Assembly (NCBI RefSeq): GCF_001485495.1 | Contig: NZ_BCNF01000063.1 | Coordinates: forward strand, 1-59,226 | DNA from: Gordonia desulfuricans NBRC 100010 | GTDB taxonomy: Bacteria > Actinomycetota > Actinomycetes > Mycobacteriales > Mycobacteriaceae | DNA: 59,226 nt | Reading direction: 5' to 3' | Shown: piece after piece, positions 29,128-38,032 of the stretch | Layout of the letters: each line of letters opens with the position of its first letter | How positions within the stretch are numbered: position 1 is the stretch's first letter | Translations under genes and position numbers: made by a program | The notes under the pieces: generated by a model | Seen by the model: only the letters and a program-made list of their open reading frames with translations | What the model was told of the DNA's origin: nothing | Database searches by the model: none

Positions 29128-29679
29128 TCAGCGTGCTCTCGAGTGGGCCGCGCGAAGCGAGGCATCCAGTGCGGCTTGGAGCTGGGAGACTCGGGTCTTG
29201 GTGGCCGGCGCAACCGGGTATCGGCTGAGGACATCGATCAGGGTCGGCGTAGCGCGTCGACAGGCCTCCTCGATTGCTCGAGTTCCGCATGCAGGGTCGC
29301 CGTCCGCCTGGAGTTCTGCAATGCGCGCGGCGCTCGCGGCGGCACGCAGGATGTGCCCGACCTGGCTGGCTTGCGCGATCGGGTGCAGGTACGCAGCAGC
29401 AGCTGCATCACCGGCAGAACGAGCGGCGAGGCGAGCGATCTCGGTGGACGATTCCTTGGCCGCGCGGTGTGCGTCGAGCGAAGCCATGCGCTGAAGCTTG
29501 GTGCGGGGTGCGCCGTTCACAAACGTCCATGCGGAGTCCACTGCAACACGTGGTCGCGGATCATCTGGATGCATCTCTTCAAACGCCGGAAGGATGCGCT
29601 GAGCAGTCTCAGCGACGAAGCGCGCAACCACACGCAGTTCATCCATGGTCAGTTCGAAGTCACCCGACACGGTCGTCAC
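29128..29679 (-). CDS. Putative Imm5-like immunity protein
   Basis: 183 residues, all-helical, Ala-rich. It begins FELTMDELRVVARFVAETAQRILPAFEEMHPDDPRPRVAVDSAW and has SAGDAAAAAYLHPIAQASQVGHILRAAASAARIAEL, the pattern of the actinobacterial family annotated as putative immunity proteins, Imm-5-like. No toxin gene lies beside it, so it is an orphan or a misnamed family. Convergent with the helicase. Confidence 0.75.
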   Translation of the reverse strand: MTTVSGDFELTMDELRVVARFVAETAQRILPAFEEMHPDDPRPRVAVDSAWTFVNGAPRTKLQRMASLDAHRAAKESSTEIARLAARSAGDAAAAAYLHPIAQASQVGHILRAAASAARIAELQADGDPACGTRAIEEACRRATPTLIDVLSRYPVAPATKTRVSQLQAALDASLRAAHSRAR

Positions 29680-29726
29680 GAACCCAACTCCCTACATGTA
29701 CGACGGCCCCAGCGGCTCCGGCACTG

Positions 29727-29990
29727 TCAGGCGGTCCCGAGCGGCTCGATAGCGTCAACCCGGTCGCCCAGGGCACGCCGCTCGATCCGCAGTTCATAGT
29801 GGGACTGCAGGTTCATCCAGAACTCTTCGGAGGCGCCGAAGTACCGCGCCAGCCGAATCGCCGTGTCTGCGGTGATCCCCCACTTGCCGTGCACGATCTC
29901 GTTGATTCGGCGCGGCGGCACACCGATCGAAACGGCCAGCTTGTTCTGCGTGATCCCGAAGCCCTCGATGAAGTCCTCCAGCCGGTTCCC
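29727..29990 (-). pseudogene. higA: HigA-type antitoxin remnant, N-terminus lost
   Basis: The frame codes the XRE-type HigA core GFGITQNKLAVSIGVPPRRINEIVHGKWGI and the tail EFWMNLQSHYELRIERR, but the normal N-terminal HPGE-LLEDF leader is missing and the frame continues straight into higB sequence. Probably made by a deletion joining the two genes near NRLEDF. Confidence 0.75.
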
Positions 29991-30139
29991 GGCGGGACCC
30001 GGAGGTCTTCGACATCCTTCGCCGCATGGATCAGCTCGAGCTTCCGCAGGGTCGTCCGCTGTACCGTCCGATCGACGCGCTTGACCTACTGCTCGTGCCA
30101 GATGCGCTCGGTGCCCTTGCTGCCGAACGATCTGATCAC
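29985..30139 (-). pseudogene. higB: HigB-type toxin remnant with stop codon and truncation
   Basis: From a GTG at 30139 the frame reads MIRSFGSKGTERIWHEQ, then TAG at 30086-30088 (codon 18), then VKRVDRTVQRTTLRKLELIHAAKDVEDLRVPPG, a RelE/HigB-like N-terminal half. The expected following NRLE is in another frame (one base missing), and beyond it sequence of HigA follows. So the toxin has a nonsense codon, a frameshift and no C-terminal half. Confidence 0.75.
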
Positions 30140-30172
30140 GCGGACAACCTATAACGCAGGGCGTCAATAACG

Positions 30173-31252
30173 CTAGACGTTAAACCGGAATTCCACCACG
30201 TCGCCGTCCTGCATGACGTAGTCCTTGCCTTCCATCCGCACCTTGCCCGCAGCTTTGGCTGCGGCCATGGAGCCGGCGGCATCGAGATCGTCGAAGGACA
30301 CGATCTCGGCCTTGATGAAGCCCTTCTCGAAGTCGGTGTGGATGACGCCGGCGGCCTGCGGGGCGGTGTCGCCCTTGTGGATGGTCCAGGCGCGCGACTC
30401 CTTGGGACCGGCGGTCAGGTAGGTCTGCAGGCCGAGGGTGTGGAAGCCGGCGCGGGCCAGCGACCGCAGGCCGGGCTCGTCCTGGCCGATCGAGTCGAGC
30501 AGTTCCTGGGCGTCGGCCTCGTCGAGCTCGAGCAGTTCGCTCTCCACCTTGGCGTCGAGGAACACCGCGTCGGCGGGTGCGATCGAGGCCTTGAGCTCGG
30601 CCTTGCGCGCGTCGTCGGTGAGCACCGACTCGTCGGCGTTGAACACGTAGAGGAACGGCTTGGCCGTCATCAGGTGCAGTTCGCGCACCAGCGAGGTGTC
30701 GAAGGAGTCCTTCGCGGCGAACAGGGTGCTGCCCGAGGTCAGGATCTCTTCGGCCTTCTTGGTGGCCTCGAGCACCTCGACGAGGTCCTTGTTCTTGCGT
30801 GCATCCTTCTCCAGGCGCGGGATGGCCTTCTCGATGGTCTGCAGGTCGGCGAGGATCAGCTCGGTCTCGATCACGGAGATGTCGGCGAGCGGATCGACCC
30901 GGCCGTCGACGTGCACGACGTCGTCGTCGGCGAAGACGCGGACCACCTGGCAGATGGCGTCGGCTTCACGGATGTTGGCCAGGAACTGGTTGCCCATGCC
31001 CTCGCCCTCGGAGGCGCCCTTGACGATGCCGGCGATGTCGACGAACGACACGGTGGCGGGCAGGATCCGCTCGCTGCCGAAGATCTCGGCGAGCCGGACG
31101 AGCCGGGTGTCGGGCAGTTCGACCACGCCGATGTTGGGCTCGATGGTGGCGAACGGGTAGTTCGCGGCGAGCACGTCGTTGCGGGTCAGCGCGTTGAACA
31201 GGGTGGACTTGCCGACGTTGGGCAGCCCGACGATACCGAGGGTGAGACTCAC
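30173..31252 (-). CDS. ychF: Obg-family ATPase/GTPase YchF
   Basis: 359 residues, usual length. P-loop GLPNVGKS at 8-15, switch region DIAGIVKGASEGEGMGNQFL, a NADE/FNADE specificity motif (LYVFNADES) typical of the ATP preference of YchF, and a C-terminal TGS domain (AWTIHKGDTAPQAAGVIHTDFEKGFI). Ribosome-associated regulator of stress responses. Starts right after the higB remnant on the same strand. Confidence 0.96.
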   Translation of the reverse strand: MSLTLGIVGLPNVGKSTLFNALTRNDVLAANYPFATIEPNIGVVELPDTRLVRLAEIFGSERILPATVSFVDIAGIVKGASEGEGMGNQFLANIREADAICQVVRVFADDDVVHVDGRVDPLADISVIETELILADLQTIEKAIPRLEKDARKNKDLVEVLEATKKAEEILTSGSTLFAAKDSFDTSLVRELHLMTAKPFLYVFNADESVLTDDARKAELKASIAPADAVFLDAKVESELLELDEADAQELLDSIGQDEPGLRSLARAGFHTLGLQTYLTAGPKESRAWTIHKGDTAPQAAGVIHTDFEKGFIKAEIVSFDDLDAAGSMAAAKAAGKVRMEGKDYVMQDGDVVEFRFNV

Positions 31253-31274
31253 GGGCGCACAGTCTATCGGCCGG

Positions 31275-32492
31275 TCACGCCGGGTCGGGCGAGGCCTCCC
31301 CGTCGGGCACCGGATCGTCGACGGCAGGAGGTTCTCGGCCGGGCGGTGTCTCGCCGACGCGGATCGCGATCTGCTCGTTGAGGTAGCGCAGGATCACCGC
31401 GATCACCGCTGCGGCGGGCACGGCGAGGAAGGCTCCGGTGATGCCGAACAGGCTGCCGCCGAGGGTCACCGCGAGCAGCACGATCACCGCGTGCAGGTCC
31501 ATCGACTTGGCCTGCAGCCACGGCTGCAGCACGTTGCCCTCCAACTGCTGCACCACCAGGATGATCGCGAGCACGATCAGCGCGGTGGTCAGCCCGTTGG
31601 AGACCAGCGCGATCAGCACTGCGAGAGACCCGGCGACAAAGGCACCGACGATCGGGATGAACCCGCCGAGGAAGGTGATCACCACCAGCACTCCGGCCAG
31701 CGGGACCTGCAGGATGAACAGCCCGAGGCCGATGAAGAAGGCGTCGATGAAGCTGACGATCGCCTGGGTGCGGATGAAGCCGCCCAGGGTGTTCCACATC
31801 CGGGTCAGGACCTCGCCGAGGTGGGTGCCGACCGATGCGCCCACGGTGCGGTCGAGCCACGGCACGAACCGCGGACCGTCCTTGAGGAAGAAGAACACCA
31901 GGATCAGCGTGGTGAACAACGTGACCAGCAACGACGTGGCGGTGCCGACACCGCTGAACACACCGGAGGCGATCGTCGACGCACTCGACTGCAGCTTCCC
32001 GGTGATCGCGTGGACGGCGTTGTCGAGTTGCTCGTCGCGGATGTTGAGCGGCGGCCCCTGCACCCAGTCCTGCAACTCGTGCACACCCTGGATGGCACGC
32101 GAGGCGAGGTCCGGGGCCTGGTCGATGATCGACGGCACGATCAGCCCGATCACCCCGCCGAGGACACCGACGCCGATCAGCATCATCAGCAGCGACGCCG
32201 CGGCCGGGGGTACCCGGCGGTTACGCAGCCACCGCACCGGCGGCCACAGCAGCGTGCACACGATGATCGCGAACAGCACCGGCAGCAGGATCACCCAGAT
32301 CCGGCCGACCACCCACATCAGGACGGCGAATGCGGCGACACACAGGATGAACTGGGCGCCGACCATCGCGCTGGATCGCAGACCTCCGAGGAAGACCTGG
32401 GTACGGGTCGGATACTGGTCGGGTTTCACAGCCTCGACGGATCCGTCGGGTTCGGGAGCGCTGTCGGAATCGTGCGCTGCGGCGTCGGTCAC
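31275..32492 (-). CDS. AI-2E family membrane transporter
   Basis: 405 residues from the GTG at 32492. Eight or so hydrophobic segments including the family hallmarks FLGGFIPIVGAFVAGSLAVLIAL and the C-terminal LFGITGAFLAVPAAAVIAVILRYL; acidic tail PPAVDDPVPDGEASPD. The name is historic; actual substrates vary (for example Na+/H+ antiport). An ATG at 32519 would add nine residues. Confidence 0.9.
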   Translation of the reverse strand: MTDAAAHDSDSAPEPDGSVEAVKPDQYPTRTQVFLGGLRSSAMVGAQFILCVAAFAVLMWVVGRIWVILLPVLFAIIVCTLLWPPVRWLRNRRVPPAAASLLMMLIGVGVLGGVIGLIVPSIIDQAPDLASRAIQGVHELQDWVQGPPLNIRDEQLDNAVHAITGKLQSSASTIASGVFSGVGTATSLLVTLFTTLILVFFFLKDGPRFVPWLDRTVGASVGTHLGEVLTRMWNTLGGFIRTQAIVSFIDAFFIGLGLFILQVPLAGVLVVITFLGGFIPIVGAFVAGSLAVLIALVSNGLTTALIVLAIILVVQQLEGNVLQPWLQAKSMDLHAVIVLLAVTLGGSLFGITGAFLAVPAAAVIAVILRYLNEQIAIRVGETPPGREPPAVDDPVPDGEASPDPA

Positions 32493-32621
32493 GCGTCGAT
32501 CCTCACATAACGACCGCATCGCGGCGCGCAGGCACGGCCCGGACGTCAGCGGGCAGGGATCGATGTCACCTCGGCCGGTGTCGGTGAACCCGGCGGCAGC
32601 GGCTTCCGGATGCCTGCCGGG

Positions 32622-32876
32622 TCAGTGCACGCGGGTGCGACGACGATGCGCGGCCACCCTGCGGCGCACAAAGGACACCACCAGCTCGCCGACCGCGTCG
32701 AGTGCCTCGAGCTCGGCCTGCAGCGGGGAGAGCGGCGGAACCGGCTCGCAGTGCACCGGTCTGCGGCGCCGTCCGCGGGCGCACTCGGCTTCGACGGCAT
32801 CACAGCCGTACAGTCCCCGCATGATGTCGAGTCCCCACTCCGGATAGTCCGCGAGCTGCATCTCCCCTGTGCTCAT
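32622..32876 (-). CDS. Small hypothetical protein, 84 residues
   Basis: From the ATG at 32876: MSTGEMQLADYPEWGLDIMRGLYGCDAV, Cys residues at CDAVEAECARG and HCEP, and an Arg-rich helical tail FVRRRVAAHRRRTRVH. Third-position GC supports coding on this strand, but no family is recognised and longer frames overlap on both strands. Divergent from alkA 170 bases away. Confidence 0.45.
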   Translation of the reverse strand: MSTGEMQLADYPEWGLDIMRGLYGCDAVEAECARGRRRRPVHCEPVPPLSPLQAELEALDAVGELVVSFVRRRVAAHRRRTRVH

Positions 32877-33043
32877 GGTGACATCGTGACACGAACTATG
32901 ATCTACGTCACCCAGTTGTCCCATTGCACTCCACCGGCATCCCGAGGTGGCGCGCAGGCCCCCGCACGCCCCCTCACCGGCCGTTCCGCCGCCGTGGCCG
33001 ATTTCCGCCAGCTCGATCGCCGGATCGATGTCAGGGTGGAGAG

Positions 33044-34555
33044 GTGACCACCACCGTCGACCTCGATTTCGACCGTTGCTACCGAGCGCTGCAGGCCCGC
33101 GACACCCGGTTCGACGGACAGTTCTTCGTGGCCGTACGCACCACCGGCATCTATTGCCGGCCGTCGTGTCCATCCCGCACACCGCTGCCCCGCAACGTCG
33201 ACTTCGTCGTCACCGCGGCCACCGCCCAGGCCCGCGGCTTCCGGGCATGTCTGCGGTGTCTGCCCGACGCGGTCCCCGGCTCACCCCGCTGGAATCTGGG
33301 TGCCGACCTGTCCGCGCGGGCGATGCGCCTGATCTCCGACGGCACCGTCGAACGTGACGGCGTCGGCGGACTGGCCCGGCGCCTGGGCTACTCGCAGCGT
33401 CATCTGACCCGGGTGCTCACCGCGGAACTGGGTGCCGGGCCGCTCGCCCTGGCCCGCGCACACCGGGCCACCAACGCCCGCATCCTGACCCAGTGCACCG
33501 AACTACCGATGGGTGAGGTGGCCTTTGCCGCGGGATTCGCCAGCATCCGGCAGTTCAACGACACCATCCGTGAGGTGTTCGGGGTGACACCGACGCAATT
33601 GCGGGCCCGCCGACGCGCGCCGACGCCGGCCGTCGGCGCAGATGCCTCATCCGACGACTCCCCGGTGATCGTCCTGCGCCTGGCGCATCGTCGTCCCTTC
33701 GACGCCGCCTGGCTGGGTCATCGGCTGGCCGCGCACGCGGTCGCGGGCGTGGAGGAACTCGTCCCCGATCCGGAGGGCGGCTGGTCGTATCGTCGCGTTC
33801 TCGACCTCGCCCACGGTCCCGCGCTTGCGGTGATCTCACCCGCCGACGGCTATCTGCTCACCCGCCTCGAGCACCTCGACCTGCGGGATCTGGGTGCGGC
33901 CGTCAACCGGCTGCGCCGCCTGTTCGACCTCGATGCCGACACCGCGGCGGTCGGAGAGGCGTTGTCGGCGGATGCGGTGCTGGCCCCGGTGGTGGCGGCT
34001 GCCCCGGGAGTACGGCTACCCGGCTCGGTGGACGGTGCCGAGACCGTCATCCGCACGATGATCGGTCAGCAGATCAGTGTTGCCGCGGCCCGCACCCACA
34101 TCGCCGCGCTGGTCGCCCGGCTCGGCGAACCGACCGGCTGGCCGGGAGGGTGGCGCCGGTTTCCCACCGCGGCGACCATCGCGGCGTCGGGTGCCGCGGT
34201 CCTGACCGGGCCACAACGGCGAATCCGGGCGATCGTCGAGACCGCTTCGGCGATTGCCGGCGATTCGGTGGAACTACACGCGGGGGTCGCTGCGTCCGAT
34301 CTACATGCACAGTTGCTCGCACTACCCGGGATCGGGCCGTGGACCGCCGATCAGGTCGCCCTGCAGATCACCGGCGATCCCGACATCCTGCTGCATCACG
34401 ACCTGGTGGTGCGGCACGCCGCCGCCGACCTCGGACTCAACCTCGCCGACACCGCCCACTGGTCACCATGGCGTTCCTATGCATCCATGCATCTGTGGCG
34501 TCACCGCCTGTTCACCCCGACTCTCGCAACCCCGTCCCCTGAGGAGCACCCATGA
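33044..34555 (+). CDS. alkA: Ada-type zinc domain fused to AraC HTH and AlkA DNA glycosylase
   Basis: 503 residues from the GTG at 33044, with purine-rich GGTGGAGAG just upstream. Order: an Ada zinc-binding methyl-acceptor domain (residues 1-75, FDRCYRALQARDTRFDGQFFVAVRTTGIYCRPSCPSR ending CLRCLPD), an AraC HTH (about 100-190, RHLTRVLTAEL and MGEVAFAAGFASIRQFN), then AlkA 3-methyladenine glycosylase II (from about 215; IGQQISVAAART and PGIGPWTADQVAL helix-hairpin-helix, catalytic Asp in HHDLVVRHAAADLG). This fused regulator-repair enzyme is known from actinobacteria. The stop overlaps the start of ogt. Confidence 0.93.
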   Translation: MTTTVDLDFDRCYRALQARDTRFDGQFFVAVRTTGIYCRPSCPSRTPLPRNVDFVVTAATAQARGFRACLRCLPDAVPGSPRWNLGADLSARAMRLISDGTVERDGVGGLARRLGYSQRHLTRVLTAELGAGPLALARAHRATNARILTQCTELPMGEVAFAAGFASIRQFNDTIREVFGVTPTQLRARRRAPTPAVGADASSDDSPVIVLRLAHRRPFDAAWLGHRLAAHAVAGVEELVPDPEGGWSYRRVLDLAHGPALAVISPADGYLLTRLEHLDLRDLGAAVNRLRRLFDLDADTAAVGEALSADAVLAPVVAAAPGVRLPGSVDGAETVIRTMIGQQISVAAARTHIAALVARLGEPTGWPGGWRRFPTAATIAASGAAVLTGPQRRIRAIVETASAIAGDSVELHAGVAASDLHAQLLALPGIGPWTADQVALQITGDPDILLHHDLVVRHAAADLGLNLADTAHWSPWRSYASMHLWRHRLFTPTLATPSPEEHP

Positions 34556-35088
34556 CCGATCCGCACACCACCGACGCCACCGATGTGGCCGTCTGGGCCA
34601 CCGTCGTCACCCCGGACGGCGCGTTCACCGTGATCGCCGACGATGCCGCGACGGTGCTCGCATCCGGCTGGACCGACGAGCCCGAGTACCTACTCGCGCT
34701 GGTCAATCGCGCGTTGCGGCCGTCGGACCTGCGGCGCTCCGACTCTCTCGGCCCGATCGTCGCCGCCGTCGAGGCCTACTACGACGGCGACTTCGACGCC
34801 CCCGCGGCGATCCCGGTCACCCAGAAGTCCGGCCCGGTGTTGGAGAAGAACTGGGCGGCGCTGCGAACCGTGCCGGCGGGTGCGCCCATCACGTACACCG
34901 CCCTGGCCGAGCTGGCCGGTGAACCCCAGGCCATCCGGGCCGCGGCGAGCTCCTGCTCCCGCAACGCGGCCGCACTGTTCGTCCCGTGCCACCGCGTGCA
35001 ACGGTTCGACGGGTCGCTGGGCGGATTCCGATACGGCCTACCGATCAAGCAGTCGCTACTGGCCCGGGAGTCCGTCCGGGCGAAGTGA
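34552..35088 (+). CDS. ogt: Methylated-DNA-protein-cysteine methyltransferase
   Basis: 178 residues. The acceptor Cys lies in PCHRV, followed by the family FDGSLGGFRYGLPIKQSLL segment; upstream GEPQAIRAAASSCSRNAAALF is the helix-turn-helix DNA-recognition part. Coupled by ATGA to the Ada-AlkA fusion, forming an adaptive alkylation-repair operon in which methylation of the Ada domain could induce both genes. Confidence 0.94.
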   Translation: MTDPHTTDATDVAVWATVVTPDGAFTVIADDAATVLASGWTDEPEYLLALVNRALRPSDLRRSDSLGPIVAAVEAYYDGDFDAPAAIPVTQKSGPVLEKNWAALRTVPAGAPITYTALAELAGEPQAIRAAASSCSRNAAALFVPCHRVQRFDGSLGGFRYGLPIKQSLLARESVRAK

Positions 35089-35131
35089 GTGGGCTGTCGT
35101 CGTTCGACGCTGCTGCTCGACAAGCGCCTTG

Positions 35132-35298
35132 ATCCGCTGATCGATCCGACGAGGAGCGCGGCGACAAGACGTGTCGAAATCTCCGCCGGCCGACCCCGCA
35201 ACGCCACCACCACCTTCGAGGTGGTCACCAACACCCTCGACTCACCGGGTTTCGACACGGGTCCTCGCGATGCTCGGTCCCGGCTCAACCATCCAAAG
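35132..35298. repeat. First copy of a 167-base near-identical direct repeat
   Basis: Copy at 35132-35298; second at 35372-35538, period 240. About five differences seen. Each copy itself contains the REP-like inverted units (GAGGAGCG..., GTGTCGAAATC, GGTTTCGACACG, GATGCTCGGTCCC, GGCTCAACC). The interval 35089-35666 (578 bases) contains no credible gene. Confidence 0.85.
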
Positions 35299-35371
35299 GG
35301 GGTCGCCGACGCAGCCTTCGACAACCAAGCGACGTCAAATGGCGACCATCCACCGTGGTCACGCACCCCGC

Positions 35372-35538
35372 ATCCGCTGATCGATCCGACGAGGAGCGCA
35401 GCGACGAGACGTGTCGAAATCTCCGCCGGCCAACCCCGCAACGCCACCACCACGTTCGAGGTGGTCACCAACACCCTCGACTCACCGGGTTTCGACACGG
35501 GGCCTCGCGATGCTCGGTCCCGGCTCAACCATCCAAAG
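35372..35538. repeat. Second copy of the 167-base direct repeat
   Basis: Differs from the first copy at single positions (for example GGCGACAAG versus AGCGACGAG and GGCCGACC versus GGCCAACC). Duplicated in tandem with a 73-base spacer, indicating recent amplification or gene conversion. Confidence 0.85.
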
Positions 35539-35666
35539 TGGTCACGCGCCACATCCGCCGACAGCCGGCCGACGTCAGATGGCGACCGTCCAGGGCGGTG
35601 GCCGACGAGACCACCGCCGACGAAGCCCGCTCATTTCTGTCGGAGGTCTCCGGCATCATCTCGGCC

Positions 35667-36815
35667 ATGACCCTTGCCCTCATCGCGTTCGTCGTCGGCA
35701 TCCTGGCCGGCGTGGCCATCGGATGGTTCGCGGCCACCGGCCGGGCGGCGTCGGCGGTGGCCACCGCCCGCGCCGAGACCGAGGCCGTCCGCGAGTCCCA
35801 GGAGCTGGTCGGGCGGTCGTTGTCGGCGGCGTCCGAGGATGCGGCGCGACGGCAGTCCACTGCGATCGGCGCGCAGATGACCCACATCGTCGATCCGCTG
35901 CGCGCGCTCGTCGGGCAACTCGCCGAGGAACTGCGTCGGGTCGAGCAGAACCGGGTGGGCGCCTATGCCGGACTCACCGAGCAGGTCCGCGGGGTGCATG
36001 CGGCCTCCACCCGTCTCGGCGACCAGACCCGCGCACTCACCAACGCGCTGCACACCCCGCACCTGCGGGGACGCTGGGGCGAGATGCAACTCGAGCGGGT
36101 GGTGGAGCTGGCCGGTATGACGCGGCACTGCGACTTCGACACCCAGGTCACCATCGGCACCGACGAGGCCAAACGCCCGGACATGATCGTGCGTCTCGCC
36201 GGGGGACGCAGCATCGTCGTCGACGCCAAGGTGCCGCTGCACTCCTATCTCGACGCTGCCGAATGCGACGACCCGGCGCTACGTGAGGAACTCCTCGCCT
36301 CCCATGCGCAGGCCGTGCGCGCGCACATCAAGACACTCTCGTCCAAGGCCTACTGGGCGGCGCTGCCCAACAGTCCGGAGATGGTGGTCCTGTTCGTCCC
36401 GGGGGATGCCGTCCTGGAGTGGGCGGTGCGCAGCGACCCCGGACTGATCGACTTCGGCTTCGCCAAGAACGTGGTGCTGACCACACCGTCGAGTCTGGTG
36501 GCGCTGCTGCGGACGGTTGCCTTGGGGTGGCGGCACGACGCGATGGCCCGCGACGCCGCGGTGATCCACGAACTGGGTGTGGAACTGCACCATCGGCTCG
36601 AGACCGTGCTGGGCCATGTCGACCGGGTCGGGGTGTCACTGCGGCGTGCGGTGGAGGCCTACAACTCGACGGTCGGTGCCCTCGACAGCCGGGTGGGGGT
36701 CACCGCCCGCAAGCTGGCATCGTTGGAGGCACTGGGCAATCTGGACGAACCGACCAGTCCCCGCGTGATCCATGACACGATCCGTGATGCTGGCGGCGTG
36801 CACGCAGACACCTGA
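35667..36815 (+). CDS. rmuC: DNA recombination protein RmuC
   Basis: 382 residues from the ATG at 35667. An N-terminal transmembrane helix (TLALIAFVVGILAGVAIGWF), a coiled-coil about residues 30-110, then the RmuC nuclease-like domain with LRGRWGEMQLERVVELAGM, RPDMIVRLAGGRSIVVDAKVPL and FVPGDAVLEWAV. RmuC limits genome rearrangements at inverted repeats, which is notable given the repeats just upstream. The frame is open upstream but that sequence is repeat DNA. Confidence 0.93.
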   Translation: MTLALIAFVVGILAGVAIGWFAATGRAASAVATARAETEAVRESQELVGRSLSAASEDAARRQSTAIGAQMTHIVDPLRALVGQLAEELRRVEQNRVGAYAGLTEQVRGVHAASTRLGDQTRALTNALHTPHLRGRWGEMQLERVVELAGMTRHCDFDTQVTIGTDEAKRPDMIVRLAGGRSIVVDAKVPLHSYLDAAECDDPALREELLASHAQAVRAHIKTLSSKAYWAALPNSPEMVVLFVPGDAVLEWAVRSDPGLIDFGFAKNVVLTTPSSLVALLRTVALGWRHDAMARDAAVIHELGVELHHRLETVLGHVDRVGVSLRRAVEAYNSTVGALDSRVGVTARKLASLEALGNLDEPTSPRVIHDTIRDAGGVHADT

Positions 36816-36885
36816 CCTCGGTCGGGATGACCAACATGACCCGGCGGTTCACGGGAAATCGCGTCGCAACCGGTACCGTCTACTT

Positions 36886-37956
36886 GTGCCTTTCCCGCAG
36901 TCAAGCTCCTCGACGGTGCCCGTGGACCAGCAGTCGGTCCTGCCGAGCGTGCGCGGGGTCCCCTGGTGGGGAGCGATCCTCATCGCGACGGTCATCACCG
37001 CGATCGGTGCGATCATCGACACCTCGGCGAACAGCACCATCGGTGGTGCCTTCAACTTCTGCCAGTTGGTCGGCTGCGTCCTCGCCGCCCTCGCGGTCCG
37101 CCGCCGCGCGCTGTTCACCGCCGCCGCGCAGCCGCCGCTGATCTCGTTCGTCATCGCACTCATCGCGCTCTACGCGTCCGCCGATCAGGCGTCGGAACTG
37201 AAGTCGCTGATCCTCAAGGTGCTGCTGCCGATCGCCGGTAACTTCCCGTGGATGGCGATCACCTTCCTGGTGACCCTCGTCGTGGTGGTGGGCCGGTGGT
37301 ACCTGACCCGGCCCGGCACCGACTCGCCGTTCACACGCACGTCGGCCGCCACCAAGAACCCGACCGCGAAGAACCCGACCGCGACGAGCTCGTCGGCCGC
37401 TGCTGCCAAGAAGCCTGCCGCCGGCAAGAACCCCACATCCCGGCGGGCCGACCCCGGCACCCCTCGCGCCGGACAGCACGAACGGAGCGAGCGCGGGTCC
37501 GCGAGGGCCGTCGCCGCCGAGGGTCGCACCCGCAAGGCCGACGCCGCCCGGACCCGGAAGCCGCGGCCCGACGCCACCGCGCAGGCGGCGAGCACGAACG
37601 GCACCACCGCACGCACCGACGCAACCACCAGGGCAGCCGAGGAGCCCCGCCGGGCCCAGTCCGGTGCCCGCCGTCAGTCCGGTGAACGCACCGCGGCGGG
37701 CGAGCGAGCCCAGCACGCCGAACGTGCCACGTCCGGTGAGCGAAGCCAGCAGGAGGCCCGGGCGCGACGTCGTCGGGCGGCCGAGGAGAACGCCCGCGAG
37801 GCGGCCACGACCGGTGCTGCGGGCACCGGAGCGGCAGCCGCGGGTACTCCGCGGCCCCGGCCCCGCTCCGCCGCGGCCGACCTCGACCGCTACGAGTCCG
37901 CAGCCGGCCAGACCGCCGCGGCGCCCCGTCCGGCACGGACCCGCCGACAGCACTGA
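36886..37956 (+). CDS. DUF6542-type membrane protein with Ala/Arg-rich tail
   Basis: 356 residues from the GTG at 36886. Four helices within the first 140 residues (GAILIATVITAIGAII, FCQLVGCVLAALAV, PPLISFVIALIAL, WMAITFLVTLVVVVGRW) followed by a long low-complexity, highly charged cytoplasmic tail of about 200 residues (Ala/Arg/Thr/Pro). A TACCGT hexamer 7 bases upstream of the GTG is placed as a -10 element of a leaderless mRNA. Domain called by recall of the DUF6542 pattern. Confidence 0.75.
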   Translation: MPFPQSSSSTVPVDQQSVLPSVRGVPWWGAILIATVITAIGAIIDTSANSTIGGAFNFCQLVGCVLAALAVRRRALFTAAAQPPLISFVIALIALYASADQASELKSLILKVLLPIAGNFPWMAITFLVTLVVVVGRWYLTRPGTDSPFTRTSAATKNPTAKNPTATSSSAAAAKKPAAGKNPTSRRADPGTPRAGQHERSERGSARAVAAEGRTRKADAARTRKPRPDATAQAASTNGTTARTDATTRAAEEPRRAQSGARRQSGERTAAGERAQHAERATSGERSQQEARARRRRAAEENAREAATTGAAGTGAAAAGTPRPRPRSAAADLDRYESAAGQTAAAPRPARTRRQH

Positions 37957-38032
37957 CGGTCCCGGCTCGGGTCCCAATCCCTGCGGCCGACCCGACGACC
38001 CGATCGGCGGCTCCAGACCACCCGCCCGGTCG

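Noticed and set aside
32610..33047. A plus-strand 145-codon frame opposite the small hypothetical gene
   Set aside because: Low-complexity Ala/Arg sequence without motif; the minus-strand 84-residue frame has a better composition, though support is modest for both.
35132..35538. CRISPR array
   Set aside because: Only two copies, each 167 bases, period 240, with internal inverted units; no short regular spacers and no cas genes.
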